Origin: Rhodospirillales bacterium
GTDB taxonomy: Bacteria > Pseudomonadota > Alphaproteobacteria > Rhodospirillales > JASLLZ01
Assembly (NCBI GenBank): GCA_030754885.1
Contig: JASLZL010000094.1
Span: forward strand, 1 to 64,000
Reading direction: 5' to 3'
Length of the DNA stretch: 64,000 nt
In this document: positions 1 through 9,517 of the stretch, in pieces
How the letters are laid out: each line of letters starts with the position of its first letter
Position numbering within the stretch: the first letter of the stretch is position 1
Translations under genes and position numbers: made by a program
The notes under the pieces: generated by a model
Told to the model about the DNA's origin: nothing
Seen by the model: only the letters and a program-made list of their open reading frames with translations
The model's database searches: none

Positions 1-544
1 TCCAATACTGGTCGACGCCCATGGACGCCACCGCCATGCCGATGCCCCCGGCGAACAGGCCCTTCCACAGCCGGCCGGGCTCCACCGAGGCGAGCACGGT
101 GAGGCCGAAGAGGACGAGGACAAAGAATTCCGGCGCCGCGAAGCGCAGCGCGAAGCGTGCCAGAAAGGGCGAGAACAGAAGGAAAGCGACGATGCTGAGC
201 GTGCCGCCCGTGGCCGAGCCCATGGCGCCGTAGCCCAGCGCCTCGGCCACCTTACCCTGGCGCGTCATGGGAAAGCCGTCGAACACGGTCGGCGCCCCGC
301 CGGCGTCCCCCGGCACGCCCAGCAGGATCGACGTGATGCCGCCCCCGTAGTGAGAGCCCCCATAGATGTTGATCAGGAACACCATCGCATTTATCGGCGA
401 AAACGTCACCGCGATGGGAAGGCAGAGCGCGACCGCAGTGCCGCCGCTGAAACCGGGCAGGGCACCGAAGAAGATACCGATCGCCATGCCGAGGATGGCG
501 AGCAGGACGGCATCGAGGGCTATGGAAGAGAGAATGTCGAGCAC
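1..544 (-). CDS. tctA: Tripartite tricarboxylate transporter, large permease TctA (5' part only)
   Basis: The first 181 codons of the large membrane permease of a TTT-family secondary transporter, cut by the left window edge. I translated it from the reverse strand. The protein begins MLDILSSIALDAVLLAILG and continues through a Gly-rich stretch GALPGFSGGTAVAL, then YGGSHYGGGITSILLGVPGD, which is the conserved TctA signature. The chosen start is a GTG at 542-544, preceded by AGGAAA at close spacing. It lies 21 bp after tctB and is read in the same direction, so tctC-tctB-tctA form one transcription unit. The permease moves a small carboxylate delivered by the TctC binding protein. The substrate cannot be told from sequence. 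Confidence 0.93.
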   Translation of the reverse strand, partial: MLDILSSIALDAVLLAILGMAIGIFFGALPGFSGGTAVALCLPIAVTFSPINAMVFLINIYGGSHYGGGITSILLGVPGDAGGAPTVFDGFPMTRQGKVAEALGYGAMGSATGGTLSIVAFLLFSPFLARFALRFAAPEFFVLVLFGLTVLASVEPGRLWKGLFAGGIGMAVASMGVDQYW

Positions 545-565
545 GGGTTTCCTATCTTACCTCCG

Positions 566-1009
566 CTAAAGCCGGATCTTGAAGCCGAGGTGGAAAACGG
601 CGTAGAGCGTGAAAGAGAAGCCGAGCCCGATGATCGCCGCCTTGAGCCAGTGCACCCTGAAGGCGACCATGGAGCCGGCGAGAAAGACCGTCGTGGAGAC
701 GAGGAAGTTGGTCACCATGAAGAGGGCGAGATAGCCGGCCGTGAATCCGACCACGAGCGCCGGCTTGACCTGGCTGGCCAGATCGCGGGGCCGGGACTCG
801 TCGGTTTCGGGGGCTTTGACCGGCGCGCCCAACGCCTTACGTCGGCGAACTTCGACAAGGAATATGAGCGCCGCCAAGACGGGCATCACGACCATCAGGA
901 TGTGGGGAAAAAGGACGCTTTCGCGCGGCATGTCCGCCGTCTCGAAATAGAAAACTCCCCAGAAGACGGCGAAGAGAACCGGTACGATTAGTTCTTTGAG
1001 AACCCCCAT
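566..1009 (-). CDS. tctB: Tripartite tricarboxylate transporter, small permease TctB
   Basis: The small membrane subunit of the TTT transporter, 147 residues, which is normal for the family. It shows four hydrophobic segments: about residues 5-22, 35-51, 84-105 and 108-140. A charged cytoplasmic-type loop around residues 55-80 holds RRRK and several Asp/Glu. It partners TctA to form the membrane channel. It sits between tctC (about 96 bp upstream) and tctA (21 bp downstream) on the same strand. Sequence conservation in TctB is low, so the call rests on size, topology and position between two clear family members. Confidence 0.9.
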   Translation of the reverse strand: MGVLKELIVPVLFAVFWGVFYFETADMPRESVLFPHILMVVMPVLAALIFLVEVRRRKALGAPVKAPETDESRPRDLASQVKPALVVGFTAGYLALFMVTNFLVSTTVFLAGSMVAFRVHWLKAAIIGLGFSFTLYAVFHLGFKIRL

Positions 1010-1105
1010 CCTAACCTCGCATGAACCGGCGCCACGACACGAACGCCGCCGAAGCTCGATCTCTTCGGCGGCGCGCGTGAACCGTCGCGGGCGCCTCTTT
1101 TCGGA

Positions 1106-2116
1106 CTATTTGCCCTGCGCTTTCTTGATCATGGGCTTGTATTGCTCCATGAGCTTCGCCGTATCCTTGACCATCTTCGCGGCTTCGTCGGGTCCGGCGT
1201 AGGTGACAACGCGGCCCGCCCGCTTCATGCCGTCGATGTATGCCTTCGACGCGGCGGCTTTCTTCACCGCGGCTACCAGTTTCTTGAAGCCCTCTGGGTT
1301 GCTTTTCTTAAAGGCAGTTGTGGCCAGCACGCCGATCGAGAACGACAGATGGGGGACCTTGACGTCCTTCGACAATTGCTCGTCAAAGGTCTTGCAGTTC
1401 GGGAAGACCGGACTGCGTTTGGCGGCGACCACGCCGAGGCACTTGACCTCGTCGCGCACCGAATAGATCGACAGCGGCCGGATCACGCCGACGTCGAAGT
1501 GATTACCCAGGATGTTGGCGGTCACCTTGGAGCCGGCCTGCACCGAGACGACGCGGAAATCGACTTTCGCCTGCTGCTCGACCGAGGCCACGGTGATGTA
1601 GTGCTCGCCGGTGAAGACGCCGATGACCAGCTTGACCTGATCGGGCCGCTTGCGGGCATCGGCAAGCAAGTCGTTCATGTCATTGTAGGGTGAGTCCTTG
1701 TTGGCGAACCACACCGGCACGTCGCCGGTGAGCATGGCCACCGGCGAGAAATCGTCGACCTTGTAGGGTGGCTTTTGGAACAGCACCGTGTTGGGCATGT
1801 GCGGAATCCAAAACCCACCGATGGTGGTACCCTTGGCGCCGTCGTTGTAGACGAGTGACCAACCCAGCTCGCCCCCGGCACCCTTCTTGTAGGAATAGAG
1901 AAGGGTGGTTCCAAGTTCCTTCTCAAGAGGCGCCTTAAGTGGCAGCAGCGATTGGTCGGCCGAGCCACCGGGCCCCGTCGGTAGGACGAAAGTTACCGAC
2001 CCACCGGGCCAGTCTTCGGCCGCCTCGGCAGTGCCGGCAGAAATCGTGAATGAGCCCGCAACCGCGAGCGCCAGCCCGAAGCTGATACAACTCAGTGAGT
2101 GTACGATGCGAGACAT
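1106..2116 (-). CDS. tctC: TctC/Bug-family periplasmic substrate-binding protein
   Basis: The extracytoplasmic solute-binding component of the TTT transporter, 336 residues. An N-terminal signal peptide of about 32 residues ends near SAGTAEA. The mature part opens EDWPGGSVTFVLPTGPGGSAD, which matches the ligand-binding first loop of the Bug family (known to contact a carboxylate of the ligand). The start ATG follows a strong AGAGGAGGAACAG ribosome site. It is the first gene of the leftward tctCBA unit and is divergent from a UroD-family gene, with a putative promoter and an inverted repeat in the gap. Bug proteins bind varied mono-, di- and tricarboxylates or cyclic acids, so the substrate stays unassigned. 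Confidence 0.92.
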   Translation of the reverse strand: MSRIVHSLSCISFGLALAVAGSFTISAGTAEAAEDWPGGSVTFVLPTGPGGSADQSLLPLKAPLEKELGTTLLYSYKKGAGGELGWSLVYNDGAKGTTIGGFWIPHMPNTVLFQKPPYKVDDFSPVAMLTGDVPVWFANKDSPYNDMNDLLADARKRPDQVKLVIGVFTGEHYITVASVEQQAKVDFRVVSVQAGSKVTANILGNHFDVGVIRPLSIYSVRDEVKCLGVVAAKRSPVFPNCKTFDEQLSKDVKVPHLSFSIGVLATTAFKKSNPEGFKKLVAAVKKAAASKAYIDGMKRAGRVVTYAGPDEAAKMVKDTAKLMEQYKPMIKKAQGK

Positions 2117-2158
2117 CTCTGTTCCTCCTCTGGTTTAGTGGGATTTACCCTTTGTATA

Positions 2159-2206
2159 GGCGATAGTAACCGGTCCCAATCACGAGTCAACGGCTCGGCT
2201 ATCGCC
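2159..2206 (-). promoter_or_regulatory. Putative tctC promoter inside an 8-bp inverted repeat
   Basis: On the minus strand TTGACT (2185-2190) and TACTAT (2163-2168) are 16 bp apart and point at tctC, 47 bp from its ATG. The pair is bracketed by GGCGATAG at 2159-2166 and CTATCGCC at 2199-2206, a perfect inverted repeat with a 32-bp spacer. This geometry suits a dimeric repressor or activator site in the divergent tctC/UroD-like gap. No regulator gene is present in the visible flank. The assignment is by inspection only. Confidence 0.4.
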
Positions 2207-2307
2207 CGTTTGGTTGACCCGTACCAGTGAAAAATGCGAGTTGTGCGACGCTGACCGTGGCCATATTGCGCCGCTGGAATTTAACAACGCATGGAGAGGG
2301 GGAGCGG

Positions 2308-3297
2308 GTGGACAGATTTGAAAGGCTCAAGGCCGCCGTCGACGGCGCAACCGTGGACCGTGTGCCGGTCAGCGCGTGGGGGCATTTTTTTACCGAGGAG
2401 ACGACCGCCGAAGATCTCGCCGGGGTGATGGTCCGGTTCCAAGAAACCTATGACTGGGACTACATGAAGATCCACGCGCGGGCCAGCTATCACGTGGAGG
2501 GTTTCGGGTTCCGCTATCAGGCCTCGACAGACCCGGGGCAAATCCACAAGACTTTGGGCCATCCCATCGCCGAGCCCGAGGATTGGCGCAAGCTGCGCCC
2601 GCTTGGGCTGGACGATCCGGCCCTGGCCGAGCAGTTCCGCGCTATCGAGCTGATCCGGGGTGCGGTGGGTGGCAAGGTGCCGTTGATCATGACCGTGTTC
2701 TCGCCCTTGGATGCCGCCTATTATCTGACCGGCCATGACAGTGCACTCTTGGGCGATCACCTGCGCCGCGACCCGGACTCCGTAGCCGCAGGGTTGGCCG
2801 TCTTCGCCGAGACCTTCCAACCCTTCGTCCGCCGCCTAGCCGACAGCGGCATCGACGGCATCTATTTTTCCGCCAAATGGTCCAATCGCTTCAAGCTGCC
2901 GGCCGAGGAGTATGGCCGTTGGGCCCGGCCCTATGATTTGCAGGTGCTGGCTGAGGCCCAAGGCATGTGGTGCAACATGATGCATCTGTGCGAGGACGGC
3001 ATCTATCTGGATGTTTTGGCCGACTATCCGGTCCATGTCTTTCACTGGGACAATTGGGCCGACAATAACCCGGGTTTGGGAGAAGGCCGCGCGACCGTCG
3101 GCAAGACGGTGGGGGGTGGAATCGACATCCCGACCCTGACCAATGCGCCCGCCGAAGAAGTGGAACGCAAGGCGCGGGCCGCTATCGAAGAGACCGGCGG
3201 GCGCGGCCTGCTACTGGGACCGGGCTGTTCCATCGCCACCGCCGCGACGCCCGAGGCCAACCTGCGCGCTCTGCGTCACGCCGTCGAGCCAGGCTGA
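2308..3297 (+). CDS. Uroporphyrinogen decarboxylase-family (UroD-like) protein
   Basis: A 329-residue protein of the UroD/methylcobalamin:CoM methyltransferase fold. It starts MDRFERLKAAVDGATVDRVP (GTG at 2308 after GGAGAGGGGGAG) and contains the family pattern DRVPVSAWGHF near residue 16 and a C-terminal GRGLLLGPGCSIA region near residue 300. It lacks the RQAGRY motif of true HemE, so haem synthesis is unlikely. It fits the diverse paralogues that act on methylated or carboxylated small molecules. A longer reading frame begins at 2227, but the GTG has the better ribosome site and matches the family N-terminus. It is divergent from tctCBA, which suggests metabolism of the imported acid. That is inference. 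Confidence 0.82.
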   Translation: MDRFERLKAAVDGATVDRVPVSAWGHFFTEETTAEDLAGVMVRFQETYDWDYMKIHARASYHVEGFGFRYQASTDPGQIHKTLGHPIAEPEDWRKLRPLGLDDPALAEQFRAIELIRGAVGGKVPLIMTVFSPLDAAYYLTGHDSALLGDHLRRDPDSVAAGLAVFAETFQPFVRRLADSGIDGIYFSAKWSNRFKLPAEEYGRWARPYDLQVLAEAQGMWCNMMHLCEDGIYLDVLADYPVHVFHWDNWADNNPGLGEGRATVGKTVGGGIDIPTLTNAPAEEVERKARAAIEETGGRGLLLGPGCSIATAATPEANLRALRHAVEPG

Positions 3298-3320
3298 GAA
3301 CGAAGCCGAGCCCGGACGCC

Positions 3321-3779
3321 TCACCGGAGATCGCGGAAAAACGCCTGCAACACCTCGCGGCACGCCGTTTCGCCGACGCCGCCCACCACTTCGGGCCGGT
3401 GGTGGCAGGTCGATTGGTCAAAGATGCGCGGCCCGTGGTCGACGCCGCCGCCCTTGGGGTCATAGGCGCCGAAGGTCAGGCGGCGAATGCGCGCCAGGGA
3501 TATGGCGGCGGCGCACATGGGGCAGGGCTCAAGGGTCACGATAAGGTCGCAATCGGCAAGACGGGGCGCACCAAGGCGGGCCGCGGCTTCGCGGATAACC
3601 AGTATCTCGGCGTGGGCCGTTGGATCGCCTAATTCCTCGACGCGGTTGCCGGCGGCGGCCAGAACTTCGTTCGTTTGCGCCGCCACAAGGACGGCACCGA
3701 CGGGCACCTCGCCGCGCTTGCCGGCGGCCTCGGCCTCGGCCAGGGCCTGTTCCATAATGGGGTTAGGGGTCGGGTCCAT
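3321..3779 (-). CDS. tadA: tRNA-specific adenosine deaminase TadA
   Basis: A 152-residue deaminase that converts A34 to inosine in tRNA-Arg(ACG). The zinc site is complete: TAHAEILVI gives the ligand His and catalytic Glu near residue 55, and EPCPMCAAAIS gives the two Cys near residue 88. The length is typical of bacterial TadA. The open frame extends far upstream to 4766, but that extension is antisense to another gene. The ATG at 3779 matches the family start. It faces the UroD-like gene tail-to-tail with a 23-bp gap and is divergent from the C26 hydrolase. TadA beside an RsuA-type synthase and rsmD is a common alphaproteobacterial arrangement. Confidence 0.95.
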   Translation of the reverse strand: MDPTPNPIMEQALAEAEAAGKRGEVPVGAVLVAAQTNEVLAAAGNRVEELGDPTAHAEILVIREAAARLGAPRLADCDLIVTLEPCPMCAAAISLARIRRLTFGAYDPKGGGVDHGPRIFDQSTCHHRPEVVGGVGETACREVLQAFFRDLR

Positions 3780-3866
3780 GGCGCCGAGACTGCCGCCGCC
3801 GCCGGCTGGCGTCAAGCGTCCGCGCGACCCTTGTGGGGCTTGGGCGGGCGCCCTACACTTCGTTCC

Positions 3867-4586
3867 ATGGAAACGCCCGTCATTGGTATCACCGTCGATA
3901 GCGAACCGCCCGGCGGCTACTCCGGCCTGCCGTGGTATGCGCTGCGCGAAAACTATGCCGAAGCCGTGAGCCGCGCCGGGGGCCTGCCGGTGATGTTGCC
4001 CCACATGACCGACTTGGCCGAGCCTTATCTGGAAACCATTCGCGGCTTGGTCATCGCCGGCGGCGACTTCGATGTCGATCCGGCGTTGTTCGGCGCCACG
4101 GAGCGCCACGAGAAAGTGCGCACCAAGGACGCACGCACTGCCTTCGAGCTTGCCATCACACGGGCGGCTCTGGCGCGCGACATGCCGGTTCTTGGCATCT
4201 GCGGCGGCCAACAACTCTTGCACGTGGCCCTCGGCGGCACCTTGATCCAGCACATTCCCGACGCCATCGAAGGCGCGCTTGAACATGAACAGCCCAACTC
4301 GCGAACCGAAGCCGGACACGAATTGACGGTCGAAGAAGGCACGCTCCTGCATCGTATTGTCGGCGTCGCCACCATGGCGGTGAACAGCGCCCACCACCAA
4401 GCGGCCGCTGACGCACCGCCCGGCGTCGTCGTCAACGCTCGCGCCCCGGACGGCGTTATCGAGGGCATTGAGGCACCGTCCCGGCACTTTTGCCTGGGCG
4501 TCCAGTGGCACCCTGAATACGCCATCAGCGAGGGCGACGGGCGCATCTTTGCCGCCTTCATCAAGGCTTGCCGCCAGGGTGGGTAA
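3867..4586 (+). CDS. Class-I glutamine amidotransferase-like hydrolase (peptidase C26, PuuD-like)
   Basis: A 239-residue gamma-glutamyl hydrolase of the C26/PuuD family. The nucleophile elbow is PVLGICGGQQLLHVALGG with Cys near residue 112. The catalytic His-Glu pair is in LGVQWHPEYAI near residue 217. The N-terminus PVIGITVDSEP matches PuuD-like enzymes, which cleave gamma-glutamyl amides such as gamma-glutamyl-GABA. The ATG at 3867 is chosen because upstream codons run antisense through tadA. Its stop overlaps the start of the downstream pseudouridine synthase by 8 bp, so the two are probably translated together. No polyamine catabolic genes are nearby, so the exact substrate is open. Confidence 0.88.
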   Translation: METPVIGITVDSEPPGGYSGLPWYALRENYAEAVSRAGGLPVMLPHMTDLAEPYLETIRGLVIAGGDFDVDPALFGATERHEKVRTKDARTAFELAITRAALARDMPVLGICGGQQLLHVALGGTLIQHIPDAIEGALEHEQPNSRTEAGHELTVEEGTLLHRIVGVATMAVNSAHHQAAADAPPGVVVNARAPDGVIEGIEAPSRHFCLGVQWHPEYAISEGDGRIFAAFIKACRQGG

Positions 4587-5328
4587 GCCTACGGACAACC
4601 CGGCGAAGGGTGAGCGTATTGCCAAGATGTTGGCCCGCGCCGGCCTTTGTTCGCGCCGCGAGGCCGAGCGCTGGATCACCGCCGGCCGGGTAGCGGTGGA
4701 CGGCCGCAAACTCTCGTCCCCCGCCGTCAATGTCGGCGTCGGCGCCCATGTCACCGTCGATGGCAAACCTGTGGCGGCGGCCCCGCCGGCGCAACTGTGG
4801 CGCTATCACAAGCCCGCCGGCTTGGTGACCAGCCACAGCGATACCCATGGCCGTCCCACGGTCTTTGAGCGCCTGCCCGAAAAGCTGCCCAGGGTGATCT
4901 CGGTGGGCCGTCTCGACCTGACCAGCGAGGGCTTGTTGCTGCTCACCAATGCGGGTGACCTGGCGCGCCGTTTGGAACGGCCCGAAAACGGCTGGACGCG
5001 GCGTTATCGGGTGCGGGCGTTCGGCGCCGTCGACGAGGCGGCCTTGGCCCGTCTGGCCGACGGTCTCAGCGTCGGTGGCGTCGATTATGGGCCGCTGGAC
5101 GCCCGCCTCGATCGGCGCCAGGGCCGCAACGCCTGGCTCACCGTGTCGCTCAAAGAAGGCCGCAACCGTGAGGTCCGCCGCGTCATGGAGCACCTAGGCT
5201 TGACAGTCAACCGCCTCATCCGCATCGCCTTCGGGCCGTTCCAGTTGGGTCATCTCAGGCGCGGCGCGGTTGCCGAAATTCGGGGCAAGGTGCTGCGCGA
5301 ACAACTGGGGTCGGACACGCCGTCATGA
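4579..5328 (+). CDS. RsuA/RluB-family rRNA pseudouridine synthase
   Basis: A 249-residue enzyme that isomerises uridine to pseudouridine in rRNA. An N-terminal S4 RNA-binding domain (about residues 10-60) begins ERIAKMLARAGLCSRREAER. It is followed by the catalytic domain with ISVGRLDLTSEGLLLLTNAG, which contains the active Asp, and the family C-terminal motif EGRNREVRRVMEHLGL. The start is taken as the GTG at 4579, the last start before the S4 domain, overlapping the previous gene by 8 bp. Its stop overlaps the rsmD start (ATGA). RluB-type activity (23S position 2605 in E. coli) is the likeliest role, but RsuA/RluE/RluF cannot be excluded. Confidence 0.92.
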   Translation: MGKPTDNPAKGERIAKMLARAGLCSRREAERWITAGRVAVDGRKLSSPAVNVGVGAHVTVDGKPVAAAPPAQLWRYHKPAGLVTSHSDTHGRPTVFERLPEKLPRVISVGRLDLTSEGLLLLTNAGDLARRLERPENGWTRRYRVRAFGAVDEAALARLADGLSVGGVDYGPLDARLDRRQGRNAWLTVSLKEGRNREVRRVMEHLGLTVNRLIRIAFGPFQLGHLRRGAVAEIRGKVLREQLGSDTPS

Positions 5329-5900
5329 GGATCGTCGGCGGCAGACACCGGGGCCGACGGCTATCGGCCCCGGGCGGGCGCGATGTGCGGCCGACCGCTG
5401 AGCGGGTGCGCGAAGCCGTTTTCAACCTGCTGGCCCACGGGACGGCGGCGGTCGACTTGACCGACGGGACGGTCGTTGATGTCTTCGCCGGCTCGGGCGC
5501 CTTGGGGCTGGAGGCCCTGTCGCGTGGCGCCGCCAGAGCCATCTTCATCGACAGTGATCGGAATGCCATTACCGCCATCCGGCGCAATGCCGCCGCTTTG
5601 GGCGAGGAGGGTAACGTGACCTTGCTTTGCCTCGACGCCAGCCGCTTGCCGCCGCCACCCCGCATCGCCGGCGCCCCGGCCCGCCTTGCGTTGCTTGATC
5701 CGCCCTACGGATCGGGTTTGGCTTCACCGGCCCTGGCTGGGCTGGCCGGCAAGGGGTGGATCGCCGAAGGATCGGTCGCGGTCGTCGAGATCAGCACCCG
5801 CGAGCCGTTCGAGACACCGCCCGCTTTTCGGGTTCTTGACGAACGCACCTACGGCGCCGCAAGGGTGATGTTCCTTGGGCTTGGGGAAGATACGCCCTAG
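5325..5900 (+). CDS. rsmD: 16S rRNA (guanine(966)-N(2))-methyltransferase RsmD
   Basis: A 191-residue SAM-dependent methyltransferase for G966 of 16S rRNA. It opens [20 protein letters not shown] with [15 protein letters not shown], the family N-terminus. The SAM motif is [20 protein letters not shown] (about residues 47-66). The catalytic [11 protein letters not shown] motif is near residue 124. Its start overlaps the stop of the pseudouridine synthase (ATGA). At its other end it meets mutL tail-to-tail, sharing CTAG at 5897-5900. Both genes of this pair modify ribosomal RNA. Confidence 0.95.
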   Translation: MRIVGGRHRGRRLSAPGGRDVRPTAERVREAVFNLLAHGTAAVDLTDGTVVDVFAGSGALGLEALSRGAARAIFIDSDRNAITAIRRNAAALGEEGNVTLLCLDASRLPPPPRIAGAPARLALLDPPYGSGLASPALAGLAGKGWIAEGSVAVVEISTREPFETPPAFRVLDERTYGAARVMFLGLGEDTP

Positions 5901-7702
5901 CGCCTGCCGAATAGCTTTTCGATATCGGCTAGTTTGAGCTCGACGTATGTCGGGCGGCCGTGGTTGCACTGGCCCGAATGGGGCGTTATCTCCATTTCGC
6001 GCAGAATTGCGTTCATTTCGTCGGCGTTGAGGCGCCGCCCGGCGCGCACGCTGCCGTGACAGGCCATGGTGCCGCAAACCGCGCCGAGACGTTCTTTCAA
6101 GGACAATGCGTCGGCGTATTCGGCCAGGTCGTCGGCCAGGTCGCGTACCAGGCCTTGGGCGTCGGTGGCGCCGAGCAACGCCGGCACCTCGCGCACCACC
6201 ACGGCGCCGGCGCCGAAAGGTTCGATGACCAGTCCCAGCTCGGCCAACTCGTCGGCCCTGGCCACGATGCGCGCCGCCGCCTCGTCCTCCATTTCCACAA
6301 CCTCGGGGATGAGAAGGCCCTGGCGCTTGACACCACCCTTGGCCATGGCCGCCTTCATCCGTTCGTAGACTAGGCGTTCGTGGGCCGCGTGCTGATCGAC
6401 AACAACGATGCCGTCGGCGGTCTGGGCGACGATGTAGGTCTCGTGGACCTGAGCCCGTGCAACGCCGAGGGGGTAGTCACCGCCGTTGTTCGCCCCGGCC
6501 TCGGCGACAAGGGCGCCCGGCGGCGCGTCGAGGTCGGGCAGCGGGGCATGGAAATGGGCGGCGCGTTCGGCGAGATTGCGCGGCAGCGCCGCCGATCCGC
6601 CCGGTCTGGTGCCTCCACCTCCTCCATGAGGCGCCATGGCGCCGCCGTCTCCGGGTTGGATTGCCCCAAGTGCCGCCGCCGCCACGGTGGTCGAGGCGCG
6701 GTGGCCGGCCTCGGCCAGGGCGTGTTTCAAGGAGCCGACGATAAGGCCGCGCACCAGACCCGGGTCGCGGAAACGCACCTCGGTCTTGGCCGGATGGACG
6801 TTGACGTCGACCGCTTCGGGCGGGACGTCGAGGAACAGCGCCAAAAGGGGATGGCGGTCGGAGGCCAGGAAGTCCCGGTAGGCGGCGCGCACGGTGCCGA
6901 AAAGAAGCCTGTCGCGGACCGGCCGGCCGTTGACGAAAAGGAACTGCATGGTGGCATGGCCGCGGTTCAGGGTCGGCAGGCCGATATGGCCGGTGAGCCG
7001 GAGACCCTCGCGCTCTGCCTCGATGGCAAGCGCATTGTCGGCGAACTCACGGCCCATGATGGCGCCCAGGCGTTCGAGGCGGGCGTCGAACAGCTCGCCC
7101 TGGGGCGCCGTCAGGCGGATCAGGCTTCGCGTCCCGTCCCCCAGCGAAAAGGCGACACCGGCGTGGATCATGGCCAGACGCTTGAGAGCATCCTGGGCGT
7201 GGTTGAGTTCGGTGCGCGGCGTCTTGAGGAACTTGAGCCGCGCCGGGGTGGCGAAGAAAAGATCGCGCACTTCGACCCGGGTGCCCGGCGGATGGGCGGC
7301 GACCCTGGGCGCGCCCTTGCGGCCGCCTTCAACGTCGATGGCCCAGGCTTCCTCGGCGCCGGCCGGTCGGCTGGTGATGGTCAGCCGGCTGACGGCCCCG
7401 ATGGAGGGCAAGGCCTCGCCCCGAAAGCCAAGGGTGGAGATGTGGGTCAGGTCTTCGTCGGGAAGCTTGGAGGTAGCATGGCGCTCAACGGCCAGGGTCA
7501 ACTCGTCGGCCGTCATGCCGGCGCCGTCGTCGGTAACCGAGATCAGGGCCTGGCCGCCGTCGCGCACCACCACGTCGATACGCGCCGCACCGGCGTCGAG
7601 GCTGTTCTCGACCAGTTCCTTGACCGCCGATGCCGGGCGTTCCACGACCTCGCCGGCGGCGATGCGGTTGATCAAGGTCTCGGGCAAAAGGCGCAGGGTC
7701 AC
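5897..7702 (-). CDS. mutL: DNA mismatch repair endonuclease MutL
   Basis: A 601-residue mismatch repair protein. The GHL ATPase is in the first third: [20 protein letters not shown] with the ATP-binding Glu/Asn, [13 protein letters not shown], and [15 protein letters not shown]. The C-terminal domain carries [15 protein letters not shown], matching the DQHAX2EX4E endonuclease motif, plus GQCNHGRPT. It is therefore the nicking type, as expected where MutH is absent. The start is the GTG at 7700-7702, which overlaps the TGA of pgi (GTGA). The longer open frame upstream is antisense or unrelated. Translational coupling to pgi is likely though the functions are unrelated. A Gly/Ala-rich linker lies near residues 340-390. 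Confidence 0.96.
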   Translation of the reverse strand: MTLRLLPETLINRIAAGEVVERPASAVKELVENSLDAGAARIDVVVRDGGQALISVTDDGAGMTADELTLAVERHATSKLPDEDLTHISTLGFRGEALPSIGAVSRLTITSRPAGAEEAWAIDVEGGRKGAPRVAAHPPGTRVEVRDLFFATPARLKFLKTPRTELNHAQDALKRLAMIHAGVAFSLGDGTRSLIRLTAPQGELFDARLERLGAIMGREFADNALAIEAEREGLRLTGHIGLPTLNRGHATMQFLFVNGRPVRDRLLFGTVRAAYRDFLASDRHPLLALFLDVPPEAVDVNVHPAKTEVRFRDPGLVRGLIVGSLKHALAEAGHRASTTVAAAALGAIQPGDGGAMAPHGGGGGTRPGGSAALPRNLAERAAHFHAPLPDLDAPPGALVAEAGANNGGDYPLGVARAQVHETYIVAQTADGIVVVDQHAAHERLVYERMKAAMAKGGVKRQGLLIPEVVEMEDEAAARIVARADELAELGLVIEPFGAGAVVVREVPALLGATDAQGLVRDLADDLAEYADALSLKERLGAVCGTMACHGSVRAGRRLNADEMNAILREMEITPHSGQCNHGRPTYVELKLADIEKLFGRR

Positions 7703-9348
7703 GGCGCTTCTCTCAGCAGGTGACGGTAATGAGCGATCAATCCGGCGGTCGATCCGTCGTGGCTTGTGCCCGGCGTCTCGTTGCCCAGTTCGTCCAAAAT
7801 CGTCCCGGCCAGTTCCTTGCCCAGCTCGACGCCCCACTGGTCGAACGAATTGATGCCCCACAACACGCCCTGCACGAAAACCTTGTGTTCATAGAGCGCG
7901 ATAAGCATGCCGAGCGTTCGGGGATCGAAGCGCCGAACAAAAATCGAATTGGTCGGCCGGTTGCCTGGAAAGGCCTTGTGGGAGGCCAAAAGACGGGCCG
8001 CGTCCGGGGTCAGTCCCTGGGCGGTGAGCTCGGCCAGTGCCTCTTCGGCAGTGCGGCCCTTCATCAGCGCCTCGGTCTGGGCCAGGAAATTGGCCAACAA
8101 GATGGGGTGATGGCGGCCCATGGGGTTGTGGGTTTCGGCGGCGGCGATGAAATCGGCGGGCACCAGATGCGGGCCCTGGTGGAGGTGCTGGTAGAAGGCG
8201 TGCTGGCCGTTGGTGCCGGGTTCGCCGAAGATTACCGGCCCGGTGCCCCGCGTTACCGGCGTGCCGTCACGGCGCACACCCTTGCCGTTACTTTCCATGT
8301 CGAGCTGCTGGAGGAAGGCCGGCAGCCGTTTCAAATACTGATCGTAGGGCAGCACGGCATGGGCCTGGGTGCCGAAAAAGTCGGCGTACCACAGGCCCAA
8401 AAGTGCCAAGACCACCGGCATGTTGGATTCCAAGGGCGCTTCGGCGAAGTGGCGGTCCATGGCGTGGGCACCGGCCAGAAGGTCTTCGAACCGGTCCATG
8501 CCGATGGCGACTGCGATGGGAAGGCCGATTGCCGACCACAGGGAATAGCGCCCGCCGACCCAGTCCCAGAACTCAAACATGTTCTCGGGCTCGATGCCGA
8601 AGGCCTGGACTGCGTCGGCGTTGGTCGAAAGGGCCACGAAGTGGCGCCCCACTGCTTCTTCGCCAAGTGCATCGGTTATCCAATGGCGCGCCGATTGGGC
8701 GTTGGTCAGGGTCTCAAGGGTGGTGAAAGTCTTGGATGCGACGATGAACAGCGTCGTTTGGGGATCCAGGTCTTTAAGGGTCTCGGATAGATGAGTGGCA
8801 TCGACGTTGGAGACGAAACGCACGCCGAGCTTTTCGGTGTGATAGGGCGTGAGGGCTTCGCTGACCATTGCCGGGCCAAGGTCAGAACCACCGATGCCGA
8901 TGTTGATCACGTGCGTGATGGGCTGGCCCGAATGGCCCTTCCAGATGCCGCCCCGGACCGAAACCGTGAACGCCCGCATCTGGGCCAGCACACCGTGAAC
9001 GGCGGGCATCACGTCGCTGCCTCCGACATTCATCGGCGCGTCCGATCGGTTGCGCAGCGCGATGTGCAATGCGGTCCGGTTCTCGGTCGTGTTGATCGCC
9101 CGGCCCTCGAACATGCGCGTCCGCCAGCCCTCGACGTCGGCCTCGTGGGCGAGGGCCACCAGCAGGTCCATGGTCTCGGCCGTCACTCGATTTTTGGAGT
9201 AGTCGAGAAGCATGTCGCCAAGGGAGAGCGAGAAGCGCTCGAAGCGTCCGGGGTCGCCCTCGAACAGCGCACCCATGACGAGCCCCGCCACCTTTCGGTG
9301 GTGGGCCGCGAGGGCCGTCCAGGCCGGAGATTCCTCAGGTGACGCCAT
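7699..9348 (-). CDS. pgi: Glucose-6-phosphate isomerase
   Basis: A 549-residue phosphoglucose isomerase interconverting glucose-6-phosphate and fructose-6-phosphate in the cytoplasm. Family motifs are present: [53 protein letters not shown], and [11 protein letters not shown] near the middle. The ATG at 9348 ([19 protein letters not shown]) gives the usual N-terminus. A start 66 bp earlier is open but adds low-complexity sequence. Its stop overlaps the mutL start. It is divergent from the DUF1566 gene with about 170 bp between them. It may feed the galU/ugd/hexomutase sugar-nucleotide genes at 42-46 kb. Confidence 0.95.
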   Translation of the reverse strand: MASPEESPAWTALAAHHRKVAGLVMGALFEGDPGRFERFSLSLGDMLLDYSKNRVTAETMDLLVALAHEADVEGWRTRMFEGRAINTTENRTALHIALRNRSDAPMNVGGSDVMPAVHGVLAQMRAFTVSVRGGIWKGHSGQPITHVINIGIGGSDLGPAMVSEALTPYHTEKLGVRFVSNVDATHLSETLKDLDPQTTLFIVASKTFTTLETLTNAQSARHWITDALGEEAVGRHFVALSTNADAVQAFGIEPENMFEFWDWVGGRYSLWSAIGLPIAVAIGMDRFEDLLAGAHAMDRHFAEAPLESNMPVVLALLGLWYADFFGTQAHAVLPYDQYLKRLPAFLQQLDMESNGKGVRRDGTPVTRGTGPVIFGEPGTNGQHAFYQHLHQGPHLVPADFIAAAETHNPMGRHHPILLANFLAQTEALMKGRTAEEALAELTAQGLTPDAARLLASHKAFPGNRPTNSIFVRRFDPRTLGMLIALYEHKVFVQGVLWGINSFDQWGVELGKELAGTILDELGNETPGTSHDGSTAGLIAHYRHLLREAP

Positions 9349-9517
9349 GTAGACCACCGCCTTGCCGCCGCCGCCAGCGGCTCGGACGAGAGTAGCAGAC
9401 AAGCGCCCCGCCAACTACCCCGGCAAGGGAATCTGGAGGGATTTTTCGAAGACGATCCCATCCCTAGGCTGTTAGGATAACACCTTCGGATTCGGAATTT
9501 CGGGATGTCGATAGCCC

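Noticed and set aside
2227-2307. Upstream 27 codons of the UroD-like frame as part of the protein
   Set aside because: They lack family similarity and a ribosome site. The GTG at 2308 after GGAGAGGGGGAG gives the normal N-terminus.
3321-4766. A 481-codon open frame running through tadA and beyond
   Set aside because: Only 3321-3779 encodes TadA. The rest is antisense to the C26 hydrolase and the start of the pseudouridine synthase and has no domain sequence.
6380-7723. A long plus-strand open frame of 447 codons over mutL
   Set aside because: It is antisense to mutL, whose full set of motifs is on the minus strand. High GC makes such frames long by chance.
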